From: Cryptomeria japonica | Lineage: Eukaryota; Streptophyta; Pinopsida; Cupressales; Cupressaceae | Length of the DNA: 64,000 bases | Reading direction: 5' to 3' | NCBI RefSeq assembly: GCF_030272615.1 | Contig: NC_081413.1 | Coordinates: 551,386,136-551,450,135, forward strand | Shown: piece after piece, positions 63,560 through 64,000 of the stretch | Numbering within the stretch: position 1 is the first letter of the stretch | Layout of the letters: each line of letters starts with the position of its first letter | The notes under the pieces: generated by a model | Told to the model about the DNA's origin: nothing | Databases searched by the model: none | What the model saw: the letters and a program-made list of their open reading frames with translations, nothing else | Position numbers and translations under genes: made by a program

Positions 63560-64000
63560 TGTAGACACCTAAAATTGTCCAGTCTAATTAAATAAATATT
63601 TTATTTATTTAATTATCTTAGCTTAATTCTTCTATTAATTAAATAAGTCTTTATTTATTTAATTAATTCATTTATCCTCTTCTAGCCTTATTTCTCATTT
63701 AAATAAATACATTTATTTATTTAAATTATCCTTTTCCTAAATTAAATAAATATCTTATTTATTTAATTGATCCCACTTCCTCTATTAATTATATAAATCT
63801 TTATTTATTTAATTAATTCATTAGCCTTTTCTACCCATGACACATGTCATTCATCTCTTAATTCATACACTACCTACCCCTTTCATTATTTTATTATTTC
63901 TTTTACCTACCCTCTAATCATAGCCGACCTCCTTTTACGCCTCTCAATCTTATCCCTCCATTTCATATAGTGTTTTCTATATAAGGAAATACTTCTTTCA
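63560..64000 (+). repeat. 3' LTR of element C (first 441 bp; cut by window end)
   Basis: Starts TGTAGACACCTAAAATTGTC after the PPT and follows 51355 onwards nearly base for base, including the TATA box at 63978-63984. Confidence 0.9.

Larger units (their letters stand above)
51355..64000 (+). mobile_element. Element C: Tat-lineage gypsy deletion derivative with antisense PMD gene (runs past the window)
   Basis: 5' LTR at 51355, PBS 52164, leader with two motif arrays around a conserved block, gag-protease in one reading frame (54425-58324), integrase tail (58317-58544), non-coding 3' region, antisense PMD gene (63220-60402), hairpin plus PPT (63514-63559) and the first 441 bp of the 3' LTR. 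It is homologous to element B in every part, but the reverse transcriptase, both RNase H domains (apart from a possible WTF-NGASSK scrap near 58140) and the integrase core are missing. It therefore could move only with help from another element. It landed in the LTR of element D. The 5' LTR begins CGTAGACACC where the 3' copy has TGTAGACACC. Confidence 0.87.

Overview
This is nuclear DNA of a land plant. The evidence is one complete, intron-rich citrate synthase gene of the plant peroxisomal type, plant-lineage Ty3/gypsy and L1-like retroelements, and a plant mobile domain (PMD) gene. The density and age of nested retroelements suggest a large-genome seed plant, perhaps a gymnosperm; that is inference only. 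All family calls, alignments and hairpins were made by eye, without searches or folding software.

Layout. 1-2990: AT-rich intergenic DNA with one diverged LTR fragment (about 124-480). 2991-8585 (+): element A, a decayed chromovirus-like Ty3/gypsy element with both LTRs, PBS, PPT and gag-pro-RT-RH-IN. 8586-11585: intergenic DNA ending in a gypsy integrase relic. 11586-37083 (+): element B, a Tat/Ogre-lineage Ty3/gypsy element. Its 5' LTR is split by a 6.2-kb LINE (11940-18139, 16-bp target duplication), its gag by a 1,076-bp solo LTR or small LTR element (22604-23679, duplication GATAA), and its 3' region by a 334-bp miniature LTR element (34984-35317, duplication CTAAC). 37084-48924: the only stable gene neighbourhood, with peroxisomal citrate synthase on the minus strand (40064-46787, 13 coding exons, 509 aa). 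48925-51354 (-): element D, a non-autonomous LTR element whose right LTR is cut by element C. 51355 to beyond 64000 (+): element C, a relative of B that kept gag, protease, the integrase tail and the antisense gene but lost the reverse transcriptase, RNase H and integrase core.

The most interesting content is the shared design of B and C. Each carries, between pol and the 3' LTR, an antisense gene with a short first exon, an intron with good splice signals and a long PMD-coiled-coil exon. In each element a 10-12 nt motif recurs every 20-21 nt in the gag leader, on both sides of a conserved leader block, and again inside the antisense gene's intron. In both places the motif is in the sense orientation of the downstream ORF, so it is inverted across the element. 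The motif differs between the elements (core CGCGTCTGTG in C, TAGCGCATTT in B) but the architecture is the same. Several hairpins keep pairing while their stem sequence changes: eight units in C's intron, three GGTGAAAA units after pol, a hairpin touching the PPT in both elements, and one in the leader block. The 334-bp miniature element has 135-bp LTRs that each contain a tRNA-like sequence with intact pol III A and B boxes.

All transposon genes here are broken by stops, frameshifts or lost catalytic residues. Citrate synthase is the only gene I expect to make a working protein.
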